Assembly (NCBI GenBank): GCA_009691785.1
Contig: SIAM01000011.1
Location: 1-56,409, forward strand
Source of the DNA: Phycisphaerales bacterium
GTDB lineage: Bacteria; Planctomycetota; Phycisphaerae; Phycisphaerales; SM1A02
Direction of reading: 5' to 3'
DNA length: 56,409 bases
The notes beneath the pieces are model-generated. The model was not told the origin of the DNA, ran no database searches, and was given only the letters and a program-made list of their open reading frames with translations. Positions within the stretch are counted from its first letter, which is position 1, and every line of letters begins with the position of its first letter. Positions 25,229-34,608 of the stretch are shown here, piece by piece. The position numbers were made by a program, and so were the translations under genes.

Positions 25229-26581
25229 TTATCGACTTCTTTCATTATTTTGCTTCAGAAAGTGTGGTTGCGAATTTAATAAATTTGCCATGGAAATGCC
25301 AGCTACAAAGCCGCTGGCCCAAGCCCATTGAAAGTTGAATCCGCCAATTCTTCCGTCCACATCCAAGATTTCACCGGCTAGATAAAGGCCTGGACAATTG
25401 CGGCTTTCCATGGTGGACAAATTTAATTCAATTAAGGGCACGCCACCAGCGGTGACTTCGGCATGGGCAAAGCCGCGGTCGCCAACAATCTCAACTGGTG
25501 CTCCGCACAACAGTTGCGCCAGAGCGCGGCGACGCTCGCGATCAACTTGTTTGGCTGTTCTATCCGTGGCAATGCCCGCGCTCTCTAATAATAATTTGGC
25601 AAGGCGCTCTGGCAACTTCTCTCGAAGGCGCGATATTACAGTTTGCGCCTTGGATTGCAGCAACCAGGCGTCGGCTTCATCAAGCGTGCAACTTGATTTG
25701 GATTTTTGATTCAATCCGTCCTTTAGGTCGTGCAAAAAACAAATTTGCAGCGACGCTGCGGGATCACGAGTTCGCTCCATCATGAGGTAACGACTTATGT
25801 CCAGCACCGCTGGCCCTGAAAGTCCAAAGTGCGTGAACAACATGGAGTTTGTGAATGAAGTGATGTGCTTTCCAGTGCCTGAAACAACGCGAACTTCCGC
25901 GTTTAATGTCAGGCCACTTAATGACCGCACCCAATGATTCGCATGGGAAACCAGCGGAACCAGCGAGGCAATGACATGTTGTGTCACGGTGTGACCCAAC
26001 GTCTTGGCTAGTTCCAAACCATGTCCATCGGAGCCTGACTTGGGCAAACTTTTTCCTCCGCTACACAGCGCCACCGTGCGCGCGCGCAACACGCCCCATG
26101 CACCAGCGACTTCAAAGCCACCTTGCGCAAGCGGAGTGATTGTTTGCACGCGCATTGGCCAACGAATGTCCACGCCTGCCTGACGCGCGGCTTGCAACAG
26201 GGCGTTCAGCACGGTGTGGGCATCGTCTGTTATTGGAAATAATTTCCCCGTGTCTTCTTGTTTGAATTCAACCCCAAGCTGATTGAAGAACGAAACGCAA
26301 TCTGCCACCGTAAAGCGCGACAGCACGCGGCGAATGGCAGCGGGGGTACTTCCGGCGAAATCCTGTTCGCTCACAACATGATGTGTGACATTGCAGCGGC
26401 CACCGCCTGCCACTAGAATTTTAATTCCAATACGCGGCGCGCCGTCCAGCGCGACAACTTTCAGTGCGCTTGCGCTACCCGCGCGCGCGGCGTGAATGGA
26501 AGTCATTAAGCCAGCAGCGCCCACTCCAATGACTGCGATATCGGTGTCAAATACTGTCGTATTCAGGGGCGCGTCGCTCAT
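25229..26581 (-). CDS. HI0933/BaiN-type flavoprotein, predicted NAD(P)/FAD oxidoreductase
   Basis: 450 residues. The N-terminal dinucleotide-binding loop is DIAVIGVGAAGLMTSIHAAR, with the HI0933 signatures GIKILVAGGGRCNVTHH, FPITDDAHTVLNALL and LSGLTLNAEV, and the closing GLYLAGEILDVDGRIGGFNFQWAWASG that binds FAD. Family members reduce diverse substrates (BaiN acts on bile acids; many are uncharacterised). It overlaps the Cys-rich gene by ATGA and abuts dacB, so it is part of the iron-uptake transcript; a reductase linked to iron is possible but not shown. Confidence 0.87.
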   Translation of the reverse strand: MSDAPLNTTVFDTDIAVIGVGAAGLMTSIHAARAGSASALKVVALDGAPRIGIKILVAGGGRCNVTHHVVSEQDFAGSTPAAIRRVLSRFTVADCVSFFNQLGVEFKQEDTGKLFPITDDAHTVLNALLQAARQAGVDIRWPMRVQTITPLAQGGFEVAGAWGVLRARTVALCSGGKSLPKSGSDGHGLELAKTLGHTVTQHVIASLVPLVSHANHWVRSLSGLTLNAEVRVVSGTGKHITSFTNSMLFTHFGLSGPAVLDISRYLMMERTRDPAASLQICFLHDLKDGLNQKSKSSCTLDEADAWLLQSKAQTVISRLREKLPERLAKLLLESAGIATDRTAKQVDRERRRALAQLLCGAPVEIVGDRGFAHAEVTAGGVPLIELNLSTMESRNCPGLYLAGEILDVDGRIGGFNFQWAWASGFVAGISMANLLNSQPHFLKQNNERSR

Positions 26582-26784
26582 CGAGGCGCTTCGCCACCAT
26601 CACGCTTGGCGTCTTTAGAAATGGTCAAAGGAGTGAGCTTTGGTTTTTTCACGCCAGGCTTTGCGGTGCAACTTGGACACGACGGAGCCGCGCCATTTGA
26701 AGGAAGCAAGGGACGAAGAACCGCGTACAAGCCTGCGATTGCGATCAGCGAGACGATCCAGAATTGCCATTCATTCCAGGGCAT
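26578..26784 (-). CDS. FeoB-associated Cys-rich membrane protein
   Basis: 68 residues: one N-terminal transmembrane helix (about 7-27), then a cytoplasmic tail with CPSC and Lys/Pro-rich sequence. This matches the small Cys-rich proteins often encoded after feoB. The pair CxxC could bind Fe2+ or accept electrons. Its ATG follows the feoB TAA directly, and the Shine-Dalgarno AGGAGG is formed by the last feoB codons. Confidence 0.8.
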   Translation of the reverse strand: MPWNEWQFWIVSLIAIAGLYAVLRPLLPSNGAAPSCPSCTAKPGVKKPKLTPLTISKDAKRDGGEAPR

Positions 26785-28806
26785 TTAAAATCCTCCTGTC
26801 AAAAGTGTTTGTCGAACAATCCACGCCATGCTCCATGCCAAGCCGCTCATCCAAATAAATTGTAGGGCGGGCCATTTCCAAGATTGCGTTTCGCGGCGCA
26901 CCAGCGCAAGTGTGGGCAGGCATTGCATTGCCAGGGTGAAGAATACCAACAATGCGGCGGCGGTTGGAATGGTGAAAAGCAAAGTTCCATCGGCGCGGCG
27001 ATTCTGCGAGAGCTTTTGAAGCAGCGATGATTCATCGGGGGCGTCGGTGGTGGAAATAATCATCAGCGTGCTCACGAACACTTCACGCGCAAGAAAACTT
27101 GTGAGCACCGCCACCGTCAGTTGATGGTCAAAGCCAAGCGGTCGAAAAAGCGGCTCGGCGACCAGGCCAATTTTTCCCGTCATGGAGCCGAGTTGTTGAT
27201 CCCGCGATTCCTGCAGAATGGTGGCCTGTTCAAGCGATTTTACTTGTTCTGGATTGGCGTTTGGTTGTTGCGCCATCAAACTTGTTTCGGCGCGCATCTT
27301 CAACACTTCGGTCGATGGCGCGACCTTGGGATAAGCGCTCAGCCACCACATGACAACACAAATGGCCAAGATCATGGTGCCCGCGTTTTTAATGAACATC
27401 ACGCCGCGGTCATACATGACCCACAAGGCAATCTTGAAACTTGGTTTGCGATACGGCGGCATTTCCAACAACATTGGACGCGCTGGTCCCTTGAGCAATG
27501 TTCGACGAACAAGAAATGCGCTTAGCAATCCCGCAATGGCACCGGTGGCGTAGCAACCAACAAACGCAAGACCAGCAAGCCACGGTCGGCCCGAGAATAA
27601 AAGCGAGATCAACAATACATAGACCGGCAGCCGCGCGGTGCAACTCATGAATGGCGCAACAAGAATTGTTGCAAGGCGGTCCTTGGAATCTGGTATGAGG
27701 CGCGTTGACATGATCGCGGGCAAGGCGCACGCATGGCTTGAGAGCAGCGGCACAAACGCTTGCCCAGGCAAACCGAATCGGCGCATGAATTTGTCGGCGG
27801 CGAATGCGGCGCGCGCCAAATAGCCAGAATCTTCAAGCAAGGAAAGCAGGAAGAAAAGTAGGCAGATTTGTGGCAAAAACACAACGGTTCCAGCGATGCC
27901 ACCAATGATTCCGTCAACGCATAGATCGCGTAATGGGCCCGCGGGCATGATGGCTCTAACACAATCGCCCGCGGTTCCAAAGATAAAATCAAGTCCGTTC
28001 ATGGGAAATTGCGCCAGCCAAAATATGCTGGCGAACAAAATGCTCATGACCACAATAAACGCTGCGAGTCCAGCGACTGGATGCGTGAGCGCGCGATCAA
28101 CGCGGTCAGTCACGCGACTGGCCGCTGACATGCGTCCACTGGCAACTTCCGCCAACACATCATTTGCCCACCTTGCCAATTCTGTGTCGCTGACAGTTGA
28201 AGCCGGTAGATGTTGAAGGCGTTCTTCAAAAGACTCCAGTGAAATTCCGTGCAGGGCCGCGCGCAATGTGGTGTCCGCAAGTTCGCTTACGCCTTCACCA
28301 GTTCGGCCACTGGTGATCACAACAGGGCAGCCCAAACATTCCGCAAGCGCTGATGCGTTCACGCTGAAACCTTTTCGGCGCGCGTCATCGCTGAGAGTCA
28401 CGGCGACCACGCATGGCATTTTTCTACGCAACGCGTGCGAGGCGAAGCGCAATGATCTGGAAAAATTCGTGGCGTCGGCAATGATCACCGCGACATCAGG
28501 CGCGACATCGCCAATGCGGCCGTCCAAGCAATCGCGGCATAATTTGCTTTCTGGCACCTCCAGACTCAATCCATAAATGCCAGGAAGATCCATGATTTCA
28601 AGTTGTCCGTGCGTGGTAACCGCCAAACCAACGCGGCTTTCCACTGTGGTCCCAGGAATATTCGCGGTGTGCGCGCGCGATCCACAAAGTCGATTGAACA
28701 AGGTTGTCTTGCCAGTATTGGGTTGACCCAACAACGCCGCTCGCGGCGGGCGCTCGGTGGAGTACACCCGTTCCAATTCAATATCTTCAGGCTGCTGGGC
28801 AGCCAT
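26785..28806 (-). CDS. feoB: Ferrous iron transporter FeoB
   Basis: 673 residues. Cytosolic G domain: G1 GQPNTGKT (27-34), G2 around PGTTVES, G3 DLPGIYGL (73-80). G4, normally NxxD, reads TLSD (137-140). The membrane part has the two Gate motifs in variant form: VPLLSSHACALPAIMSTR with the conserved Cys, and LAREVFVSTLMII. PFMSCTARLPVY is standard. It drives GTP-dependent Fe2+ import across the inner membrane. The start overlaps feoA by 20 bases. A long charged insertion (MRAETSLMAQQPNANPEQVKSL region) lies in the periplasmic or cytosolic loop before the last helices. Confidence 0.95.
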   Translation of the reverse strand: MAAQQPEDIELERVYSTERPPRAALLGQPNTGKTTLFNRLCGSRAHTANIPGTTVESRVGLAVTTHGQLEIMDLPGIYGLSLEVPESKLCRDCLDGRIGDVAPDVAVIIADATNFSRSLRFASHALRRKMPCVVAVTLSDDARRKGFSVNASALAECLGCPVVITSGRTGEGVSELADTTLRAALHGISLESFEERLQHLPASTVSDTELARWANDVLAEVASGRMSAASRVTDRVDRALTHPVAGLAAFIVVMSILFASIFWLAQFPMNGLDFIFGTAGDCVRAIMPAGPLRDLCVDGIIGGIAGTVVFLPQICLLFFLLSLLEDSGYLARAAFAADKFMRRFGLPGQAFVPLLSSHACALPAIMSTRLIPDSKDRLATILVAPFMSCTARLPVYVLLISLLFSGRPWLAGLAFVGCYATGAIAGLLSAFLVRRTLLKGPARPMLLEMPPYRKPSFKIALWVMYDRGVMFIKNAGTMILAICVVMWWLSAYPKVAPSTEVLKMRAETSLMAQQPNANPEQVKSLEQATILQESRDQQLGSMTGKIGLVAEPLFRPLGFDHQLTVAVLTSFLAREVFVSTLMIISTTDAPDESSLLQKLSQNRRADGTLLFTIPTAAALLVFFTLAMQCLPTLALVRRETQSWKWPALQFIWMSGLAWSMAWIVRQTLLTGGF

Positions 28807-29113
28807 CGCAGGGTTTCACAAAAACTTTGCTGGCGACGGAGCCGCACAAACCCACACGCGTTCGTTCCACTTCAATAATGCACGGCGCGCCGGCTTTGCA
28901 CACTTTTAATTCGCATGATTCATGGATCCCCATGGCGCGCAGCAAGCAGCGATCCGCCTCGGCGAGGGTTTTCAATGATTCGGAGTCAATCACGGCGCGT
29001 TGCCCGCGCAATAATTGCGTCAACGGAATGCGGTTGTGATCGCTTGTTCCATTGTTTGCCAATGTTGAGGGAATCACAACCATGACCATGTAGTGTATGA
29101 ATGCCGAGACCAT
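28787..29113 (-). CDS. feoA: FeoA-domain protein
   Basis: 108 residues, an SH3-like FeoA domain. IPLTQLLRGQRAVIDSES begins the domain; RCLLRAMGIHESCELKV is the central motif; ending in CDGCPAA. FeoA binds FeoB and is needed for Fe2+ uptake. The ATG at 29113 is kept because TATGTT lies eight bases upstream; two later ATGs in frame are possible. The 3' end overlaps feoB by 20 bases. Confidence 0.85.
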   Translation of the reverse strand: MVSAFIHYMVMVVIPSTLANNGTSDHNRIPLTQLLRGQRAVIDSESLKTLAEADRCLLRAMGIHESCELKVCKAGAPCIIEVERTRVGLCGSVASKVFVKPCDGCPAA

Positions 29114-29121
29114 CGAGCAAG

Positions 29122-29127
29122 AACATA
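29122..29127 (-). promoter_or_regulatory. Putative -10 box of the feo unit (leaderless)
   Basis: TATGTT on the minus strand, eight bases before the feoA ATG. It adjoins the terminator of the upstream gene, and no Fur-box-like 19-mer is seen. Confidence 0.35.
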
Positions 29128-29162
29128 ATTAAATAGTGGCGAACAAAGCATAATCGCCACTA
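29127..29162 (-). terminator. Terminator overlapping the stop codon of the coiled-coil protein
   Basis: Exact 9-bp stem TAGTGGCGA/TCGCCACTA with an 11-base loop; the stem begins with the gene's own TAG stop. On the minus strand it is followed by TTTAATTAT, a T-rich tract. It separates this gene from feoA. Confidence 0.65.
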
Positions 29163-29927
29163 CTTTTCAATTGGCGCTTCAGGCGCGGAAGTTTTTTCTA
29201 TAAACAGCCTAGAGCCAGTGATTTTGTATCGCATCGCAACGCACGGGCCAATCAAGGGAGGGTTGTCAAATGTGTTGCGTTCAAGCAGGGCTGGATCAAA
29301 AATTAACGTGGGTTCAAGCGTGGCGTTGAGCGTCCAAATCACTTCTGGAGCGGGCAATGTTGTTCCAAGTTGCAGGGCATAGCTGCGCAGGATTGTGACC
29401 GAACTAGCGCGACCAAAATTGTTTAGATTGTTCGTCGATACACATTGGAATTCCAAAGTTTGATAAGGGCCATTGATCGGGTCAAGCTCGGTGATTCGGC
29501 CACGCCACACGATTGAATATTTCAAGCGATTGTTCATATCAAGCCACTCTTTGGCTTTTGCAAGATAAATCTGCCGAGTATTTTTGCTGTCCTTTTCTTG
29601 CGGCATTGCAATACGAGCCTTGGTCATATCCTCGGCAAATTTTTTCTGAAAGAAATCCAAGACCGCGATTGGATTTCCCATTAAATCCGCGATGGGATCA
29701 GTTTGAAATGAAGGAATGACCGGCGCGGTCGTTGGCATACCCGATGCGGCCTCTAATTCCTTGATGCGCTTCTGGGCAGTTGCGAGTTGGTCGCGTAACT
29801 TTCGATTTTCAACCTGGGCTTCTTGCAACTTTTGGGTTTCCGTCGGGGCGGGAGAAGTCTGACTTGCAAAGGCGAAAAGAATTGCGGGTAGAAGAATGAC
29901 ATTCATATTCCAAACAATCTTACCCAT
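29160..29927 (-). CDS. Secreted coiled-coil protein of unknown function
   Basis: 255 residues. The N-terminus MGKIVWNMNVILLPAILFAFA is a plausible signal peptide (the Lys favours this start over the internal ATG at 29906). Residues 31-62 form a charged coiled coil (TQKLQEAQVENRKLRDQL...). The rest is globular, with no motif I know. It is transcribed away from the MoxR/VWA operon and ends in its own terminator. Confidence 0.6.
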   Translation of the reverse strand: MGKIVWNMNVILLPAILFAFASQTSPAPTETQKLQEAQVENRKLRDQLATAQKRIKELEAASGMPTTAPVIPSFQTDPIADLMGNPIAVLDFFQKKFAEDMTKARIAMPQEKDSKNTRQIYLAKAKEWLDMNNRLKYSIVWRGRITELDPINGPYQTLEFQCVSTNNLNNFGRASSVTILRSYALQLGTTLPAPEVIWTLNATLEPTLIFDPALLERNTFDNPPLIGPCVAMRYKITGSRLFIEKTSAPEAPIEK

Positions 29928-29952
29928 TCAAATTTTCAAGGTGTTTGTTGGC

Positions 29953-29958
29953 TATCCT
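29953..29958 (+). promoter_or_regulatory. Putative -10 box of the MoxR/VWA operon (leaderless)
   Basis: TATCCT, seven bases (TATCTAT), then the ATG at 29966. It decides that start over two TTG codons upstream. Confidence 0.45.
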
Positions 29959-29965
29959 TATCTAT

Positions 29966-31606
29966 ATGACCGCAGTCCATCAACTGGTTGAGCGCGCGCG
30001 TCGAAGGTTGCAAGTGAGCGAATCACTTGCAGTCGCCGCACTGGCTTTGCCCATCACGGGCTGGGCAATGTTGGTTTGGATATTTGTTTCACGCTTGTTC
30101 TTGCACGGACACATCGCCGCGGCCTTGTCATCATTGGAAACCATGATGGCGTTTGGCGCAGCAGTGTTCATGGCATATTCAGCGCTGCTTGTTTCGCTGC
30201 GCGGTTGGCCAACGCGCGCCAGCGCCGCCGCGCAATTGGATGAGCGCTTGAACTTGGCCAGTCGCATGACCACCGCTCTTTCCGTGCAGACATGCGCCGA
30301 CGAATTTTCAAAGGCCGCCATTGAAGACGCAAACCGCGTCGCACAGGATTCCAAATATAAAAACATGTTGTCGCGCGCATTCGCATTTCACTTTGGATCC
30401 GAGTGGCGACTTGGCGCAATTGCTTGGGCATTGGTGCTCGCCGCGTGGCTGTTTATTCCACATTGGAATCCGTCCACGGTGAAAAAAGATACGCAGTCAC
30501 AACAAGACGCGGTCTCGCTGGAAAAAGCCGTGGCGGCCGAGGCTAAATTAAACGACGCCATACAAATCGTAGTGGAAGTGGCGGCGATAGATGATTCCAT
30601 CGCGAAAGTTTTGGAATCATTGCGGCAAGTCATGGATCAAGCCAATCAACAATCGTCATCGCCCGCGCAACGAGAGGCGCAGGCATTTGCACAACAAGCG
30701 TTGTTGGCGGCGGCGCTTGAAAAAGCCAGCCAAGCGGAGCCGTTGGATTCCAACGAATCGCTCAAGGACGCTCTTTCAGAATTGCCGCTAACCCAAGGTG
30801 AGGAGCGTGAATTAATGGCGGCGTTGAAGCGCGGCGATTTTGAAGCCGCCGCAAAAGAGACGCAGAAACTGGCTGATAAAGCCAAAAGTGCAAATCCAGC
30901 GCAAGCCGCAGCGGCAAAGCAGGCGCTTGAAAAAGTCGCCGCCGCATTGAACAAGCAAGGCGCTGCCGAGGCGGCCAAAGCCAATCAAAAAATGGCAAGC
31001 GGCAGCCAGAAAGCGGTGGCTTCCACGAAAAAATCCATGGCAAATTGCAAGCAGTGCAATTCCATGGGCAAGGCCTGCAAAGAGGCTGCGGATGGCAAAA
31101 TAAAAAATTTAATGGACTTGCTGAAGAAAGGATCGGCCGCGTCAAGCAAGAAAAAAAGTTTGTCTCAATGTCTCGCGTCTTCACGAAATGCCGGATCTCG
31201 TTCTGGTTTTCGCGCGGGGTCTAGCCAATCCACTCCACAACTTGCGGATGAACCTGACGCGCGCAAGACGCAATTCAACAGCGAGGACATGATGAGTGAA
31301 TCGCAGGACCTTGACGCCGAGCCAATCGCGCGCGATTTTGTCCAAGGCTCCGGTACAAGTGGCGAGGAGGCCGCGCGCAAACTCACGGTCATAGAACATC
31401 AAGTGCAAGCTGGTCTGGAAGAGGGCTCCCAAGAGGATGAAGTGCCCGCCGCTTTGCGCGAGACGCATCAAAAATATTTCTCGCAGTGGAAAAATAAAAT
31501 TGACTCGGCGAAATCAAATTCTAATACGCAACAACCCCCGCCATCAACGACGCCAACAAACAATCCCGCATCCAATGCGCCCTTAAAGCCGTCAAGCACA
31601 CCGTAG
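29966..31606 (+). CDS. Membrane protein with alanine-rich coiled coil, first gene of the MoxR/VWA operon
   Basis: 546 residues. Three hydrophobic helices (about 20-42, 50-68 and 145-162) precede a long, probably periplasmic, Ala/Lys/Glu/Gln-rich helical region (about 170-400). Inside it is a compact Cys cluster CKQCNSMGKAC (near residue 350). The tail is Ser/Pro/Asn-rich and disordered. The layout recalls DUF4175-like or large membrane scaffold proteins found beside MoxR operons, but I cannot place it firmly. It starts the operon 35 bases before the VWA/GATase gene. Confidence 0.65.
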   Translation: MTAVHQLVERARRRLQVSESLAVAALALPITGWAMLVWIFVSRLFLHGHIAAALSSLETMMAFGAAVFMAYSALLVSLRGWPTRASAAAQLDERLNLASRMTTALSVQTCADEFSKAAIEDANRVAQDSKYKNMLSRAFAFHFGSEWRLGAIAWALVLAAWLFIPHWNPSTVKKDTQSQQDAVSLEKAVAAEAKLNDAIQIVVEVAAIDDSIAKVLESLRQVMDQANQQSSSPAQREAQAFAQQALLAAALEKASQAEPLDSNESLKDALSELPLTQGEERELMAALKRGDFEAAAKETQKLADKAKSANPAQAAAAKQALEKVAAALNKQGAAEAAKANQKMASGSQKAVASTKKSMANCKQCNSMGKACKEAADGKIKNLMDLLKKGSAASSKKKSLSQCLASSRNAGSRSGFRAGSSQSTPQLADEPDARKTQFNSEDMMSESQDLDAEPIARDFVQGSGTSGEEAARKLTVIEHQVQAGLEEGSQEDEVPAALRETHQKYFSQWKNKIDSAKSNSNTQQPPPSTTPTNNPASNAPLKPSSTP

Positions 31607-31641
31607 TGGTATGACCAACTCGCCACAACAAAAGGTCCTCC

Positions 31642-34608
31642 GTGTGGATTTCATTTGAACACCCAAGTTGGCTGATATTGCTTGTGTTGCTGGCGCCCAT
31701 TTGGTTTATGGCGTTTCGCGGCTTGCAATGGCTGGTTTCAACACGCGCGGTGGTCACGGCGTCCATTCGCAGTCTGGTGATTGTGCTTCTTGTGACGGCC
31801 ATGTCGCAACCAAGTTTGGTTGAAACAAGCGACGGAATTTCCGTGGTTGTTGTCGCCGACGCAAGCCGATCCATTCCTTCCGCAACGCGCGCCGCCGCGC
31901 AAGAGTGGTTGCAAGATCGCGCGGCGTATCGATCAAGCGCGCGCGATCGATTGGGCGTGGTGACATTCGCCAAGAGCGCGGAGATTGCCAGCAAGCCGGA
32001 CGCTGTGTCCAAATTAAATATTATGTCGCATGCCGATGACGCCACCGGAAGCGATTTGTCCGCGGGAGTTCGCATGGCCATGGCGCTTATGCCGCGCGAC
32101 ACGCGCAACCGCATTGTGCTTTTAAGCGATGGCAATGAGACATCCGGAAATATTTTAGAGGCCGCATTGGTTGCGCACGCCGCGGGCATTGCCATTGATG
32201 TTGTGCCGTTGCAAGTTACCGTAGCCAACGAAATCATGGTGGAGTCGCTGCGCGTTCCCACGCGCGCGCGCCGCGGGCAAAGCGTTGACGCCAAAATGAT
32301 CATCCGCGCGCAGAAGCCAGTTGACGGGCGAATTCGCTTTGAAATTGATGGTGAAGCGATTGATCTTGATTCCAAAAACACCAGCAACGCCATGGCCGTT
32401 CACTTGGACACTGGCCCCAATGTCATCACTATTCCAGTGGCCTTGCCACGCTCTGGCGTTGTGCGCATGAAGGCCATCTTTGAGCCGCTCGATCCAACCG
32501 CTGACGCCATTGCGGAAAATAATGTCGCCTCCGCGCTCACATTTGTTTCTGGCGAGGGTCGCGTTCTGATTGTTGATGATTCCGGCGCGGAGACGCAGGC
32601 CTTCGCGCAAGCGTTGCGCGCCAGTCAACTGGATGTTCAAGTTGCAAACGCCACTGTCCTGACGGATCCAACCGTGGCGGGAAGTTACGACGCCATTGTG
32701 CTTGCCAACATTGCGCGTTGGAACTTGGATCAAGCCGCCGACCGCGCGCTTGAAGTCGCGGTGCATGATTTGGGAGTTGGTCTGTTCATGATTGGTGGCG
32801 ATCATTCATTTGGCGCGGGTGGTTGGACCGACAGTGAAACCGCCAAGGCGCTACCTGTGGAAATGAATCCGCCACAAGAGCGTCAACTTCCTCGCGGCGC
32901 GTTGGGGTTGATCATTGATTGCTCGGGCTCCATGTGGAGTCCGGTTTCCGGCAGCAACATGAATCAGCAACAGTGCGCAAATGAGGCTGCTATTGCGGGT
33001 ATTCGCACTTTAACCGCGGGTGATCAAGTGACCGTGATTGCCTTTGATGATTCAGCCGCGGTGGTGGTGCCGTTGATGAATGTTGAGAACCCCGACGCCA
33101 TCGCCAAACAAATTCGCCGCATTGTTCCGCGTGGCGGAACCAATTTATTTCCCGCGATTGATTTGGCCGCCAAGGAACTTGAAGGTTCAAAACAATCGGT
33201 GAAACATATTGTGATTTTGACTGACGGGCAAACCATGGGCGATCCCGCCGAGGGCATTCGCAAGGTTCAAATGTTGGCGCGAAAAGGAATTTCTGTTTCA
33301 ACTGTGTCCATTGGCGATTCCACCAATGATCCGCTGCTGGTTGATTTGGCCAAAGTGGGTGGCGGCCGTTGCTATCCGGTGAAGTCACATAATGCGCAAC
33401 TTGTGTTGCCGCAAATCTTCATCAAGGAAGCCACAGTGCTCAATCGAAGTTTGCTGGCGGAAGGTTCATTCGCGCCAAGCGCGGGTGGTCAAAGTCCGCT
33501 GGGAATTCCAATTTCTAAATCCATGCCGCAACTGGCGGGCTATGTCATCACTGGGCCGCGCGGCGGACTTGCGCAAAATGCGTTGGTGTTTGCAAGCAAT
33601 GACAATGCCGATCCGCTATTTGCATGGTGGAATTATGGAGTGGGTCGTTCGGCTGCGTTCACCAGCGATTTATCATCGCGATGGGGCTCGTCATGGATCA
33701 CGTGGAGCGGCTATCAACCTTGGTGCGCGGGCGTGACGCGTTGGTTGTTGCGTCAAAGCGCGCCCATTAACACGTCGTTGACAACGCAACTTGATGGTGA
33801 CGACGCGCTTGTTGAACTTTCAATTCGTGAGGACGCGCAATCGTCCGCTTCAACCACTGTGGCCACCGCGAAAGTGTTGGCGCCTGATGGTTCCATGCGC
33901 AACTTGCCGCTGCGACAAGTTGCCCCTGGAAGATGGTCAGCGAAATTTTCAACCACCGCCTCCGGCGCTTATTTGGTGAACGCGGCGTTGAAGCAAGACA
34001 CAAGCGAAAGGCCCTTGTTTGTGCAGGCCGCGGTGAATGTCTCGTATCCGCTCGAGTTTAGATTGCAGCGCGAAGACCTTGCCAAATTGCAGCAGGTGGC
34101 GCAAAGTTCAGGCGGCCGCGTGCTGCAATTGGGCGACACCAGCGTGCAATTATTCGAAGCTGGTGGAACGCTTCCGGCGCAATCGCTGCGCCAAGTGTGG
34201 GACATTCTTTTATACGCCGCCACGCTGCTATTTATAGTTGATGTTGCCGCGCGTCGGTTGGTGGTTGAAAAACGCGCTGTTGACGCGCGGAACAAAGTTG
34301 TTGTTGGACAAATGTCGCAAGCTTGGAGGACAGCAAGAAAACGCGCCGCCGACATGTCACCAGTTTTCGCGCCTATTGCGGCAACCGATGCGTTCACACA
34401 AGGCGCAGCATCCGTCACTGGCGCCAACTCGGCCCTTGATACAAATTTATCCCAATCCTTAGACGTTGAAGTTGCCAATGATATGGACACATCAAGCCAG
34501 GTCGCGGGTGTTGCGCTTCATCAACTGTCGCCACTTGAGCGTTTGCGAGAAGCCAAACGACGCGCGCGCGTTGATGGCGCATTAAACAATCAGGAACCGC
34601 CGACATGA
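31642..34608 (+). CDS. Two-VWA membrane protein with glutamine-amidotransferase-like domain
   Basis: 988 residues. Two N-terminal transmembrane helices (about 8-26, 38-55) and one near the C-terminus (about 853-875). The first von Willebrand A domain (about 66-190) has an intact MIDAS, DASRS (73-77). A class I GATase-like domain (about 305-410) has IGGDHSFGAGG but no catalytic Cys. A second VWA domain (about 420-600) has MIDAS DCSGS (426-430) and ILTDGQT. A cytoplasmic tail of about 110 residues follows the last helix. The GTG start is inferred. The 3' end overlaps moxR (ATGA). Likely a metal-dependent adhesion or assembly factor worked on by MoxR. Confidence 0.85.
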   Translation: MWISFEHPSWLILLVLLAPIWFMAFRGLQWLVSTRAVVTASIRSLVIVLLVTAMSQPSLVETSDGISVVVVADASRSIPSATRAAAQEWLQDRAAYRSSARDRLGVVTFAKSAEIASKPDAVSKLNIMSHADDATGSDLSAGVRMAMALMPRDTRNRIVLLSDGNETSGNILEAALVAHAAGIAIDVVPLQVTVANEIMVESLRVPTRARRGQSVDAKMIIRAQKPVDGRIRFEIDGEAIDLDSKNTSNAMAVHLDTGPNVITIPVALPRSGVVRMKAIFEPLDPTADAIAENNVASALTFVSGEGRVLIVDDSGAETQAFAQALRASQLDVQVANATVLTDPTVAGSYDAIVLANIARWNLDQAADRALEVAVHDLGVGLFMIGGDHSFGAGGWTDSETAKALPVEMNPPQERQLPRGALGLIIDCSGSMWSPVSGSNMNQQQCANEAAIAGIRTLTAGDQVTVIAFDDSAAVVVPLMNVENPDAIAKQIRRIVPRGGTNLFPAIDLAAKELEGSKQSVKHIVILTDGQTMGDPAEGIRKVQMLARKGISVSTVSIGDSTNDPLLVDLAKVGGGRCYPVKSHNAQLVLPQIFIKEATVLNRSLLAEGSFAPSAGGQSPLGIPISKSMPQLAGYVITGPRGGLAQNALVFASNDNADPLFAWWNYGVGRSAAFTSDLSSRWGSSWITWSGYQPWCAGVTRWLLRQSAPINTSLTTQLDGDDALVELSIREDAQSSASTTVATAKVLAPDGSMRNLPLRQVAPGRWSAKFSTTASGAYLVNAALKQDTSERPLFVQAAVNVSYPLEFRLQREDLAKLQQVAQSSGGRVLQLGDTSVQLFEAGGTLPAQSLRQVWDILLYAATLLFIVDVAARRLVVEKRAVDARNKVVVGQMSQAWRTARKRAADMSPVFAPIAATDAFTQGAASVTGANSALDTNLSQSLDVEVANDMDTSSQVAGVALHQLSPLERLREAKRRARVDGALNNQEPPT

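Noticed and set aside
31521-32393. 290-codon open frame on the minus strand
   Set aside because: Antisense to the VWA/GATase gene; Ser/Ala/Arg/Thr-rich without any motif.
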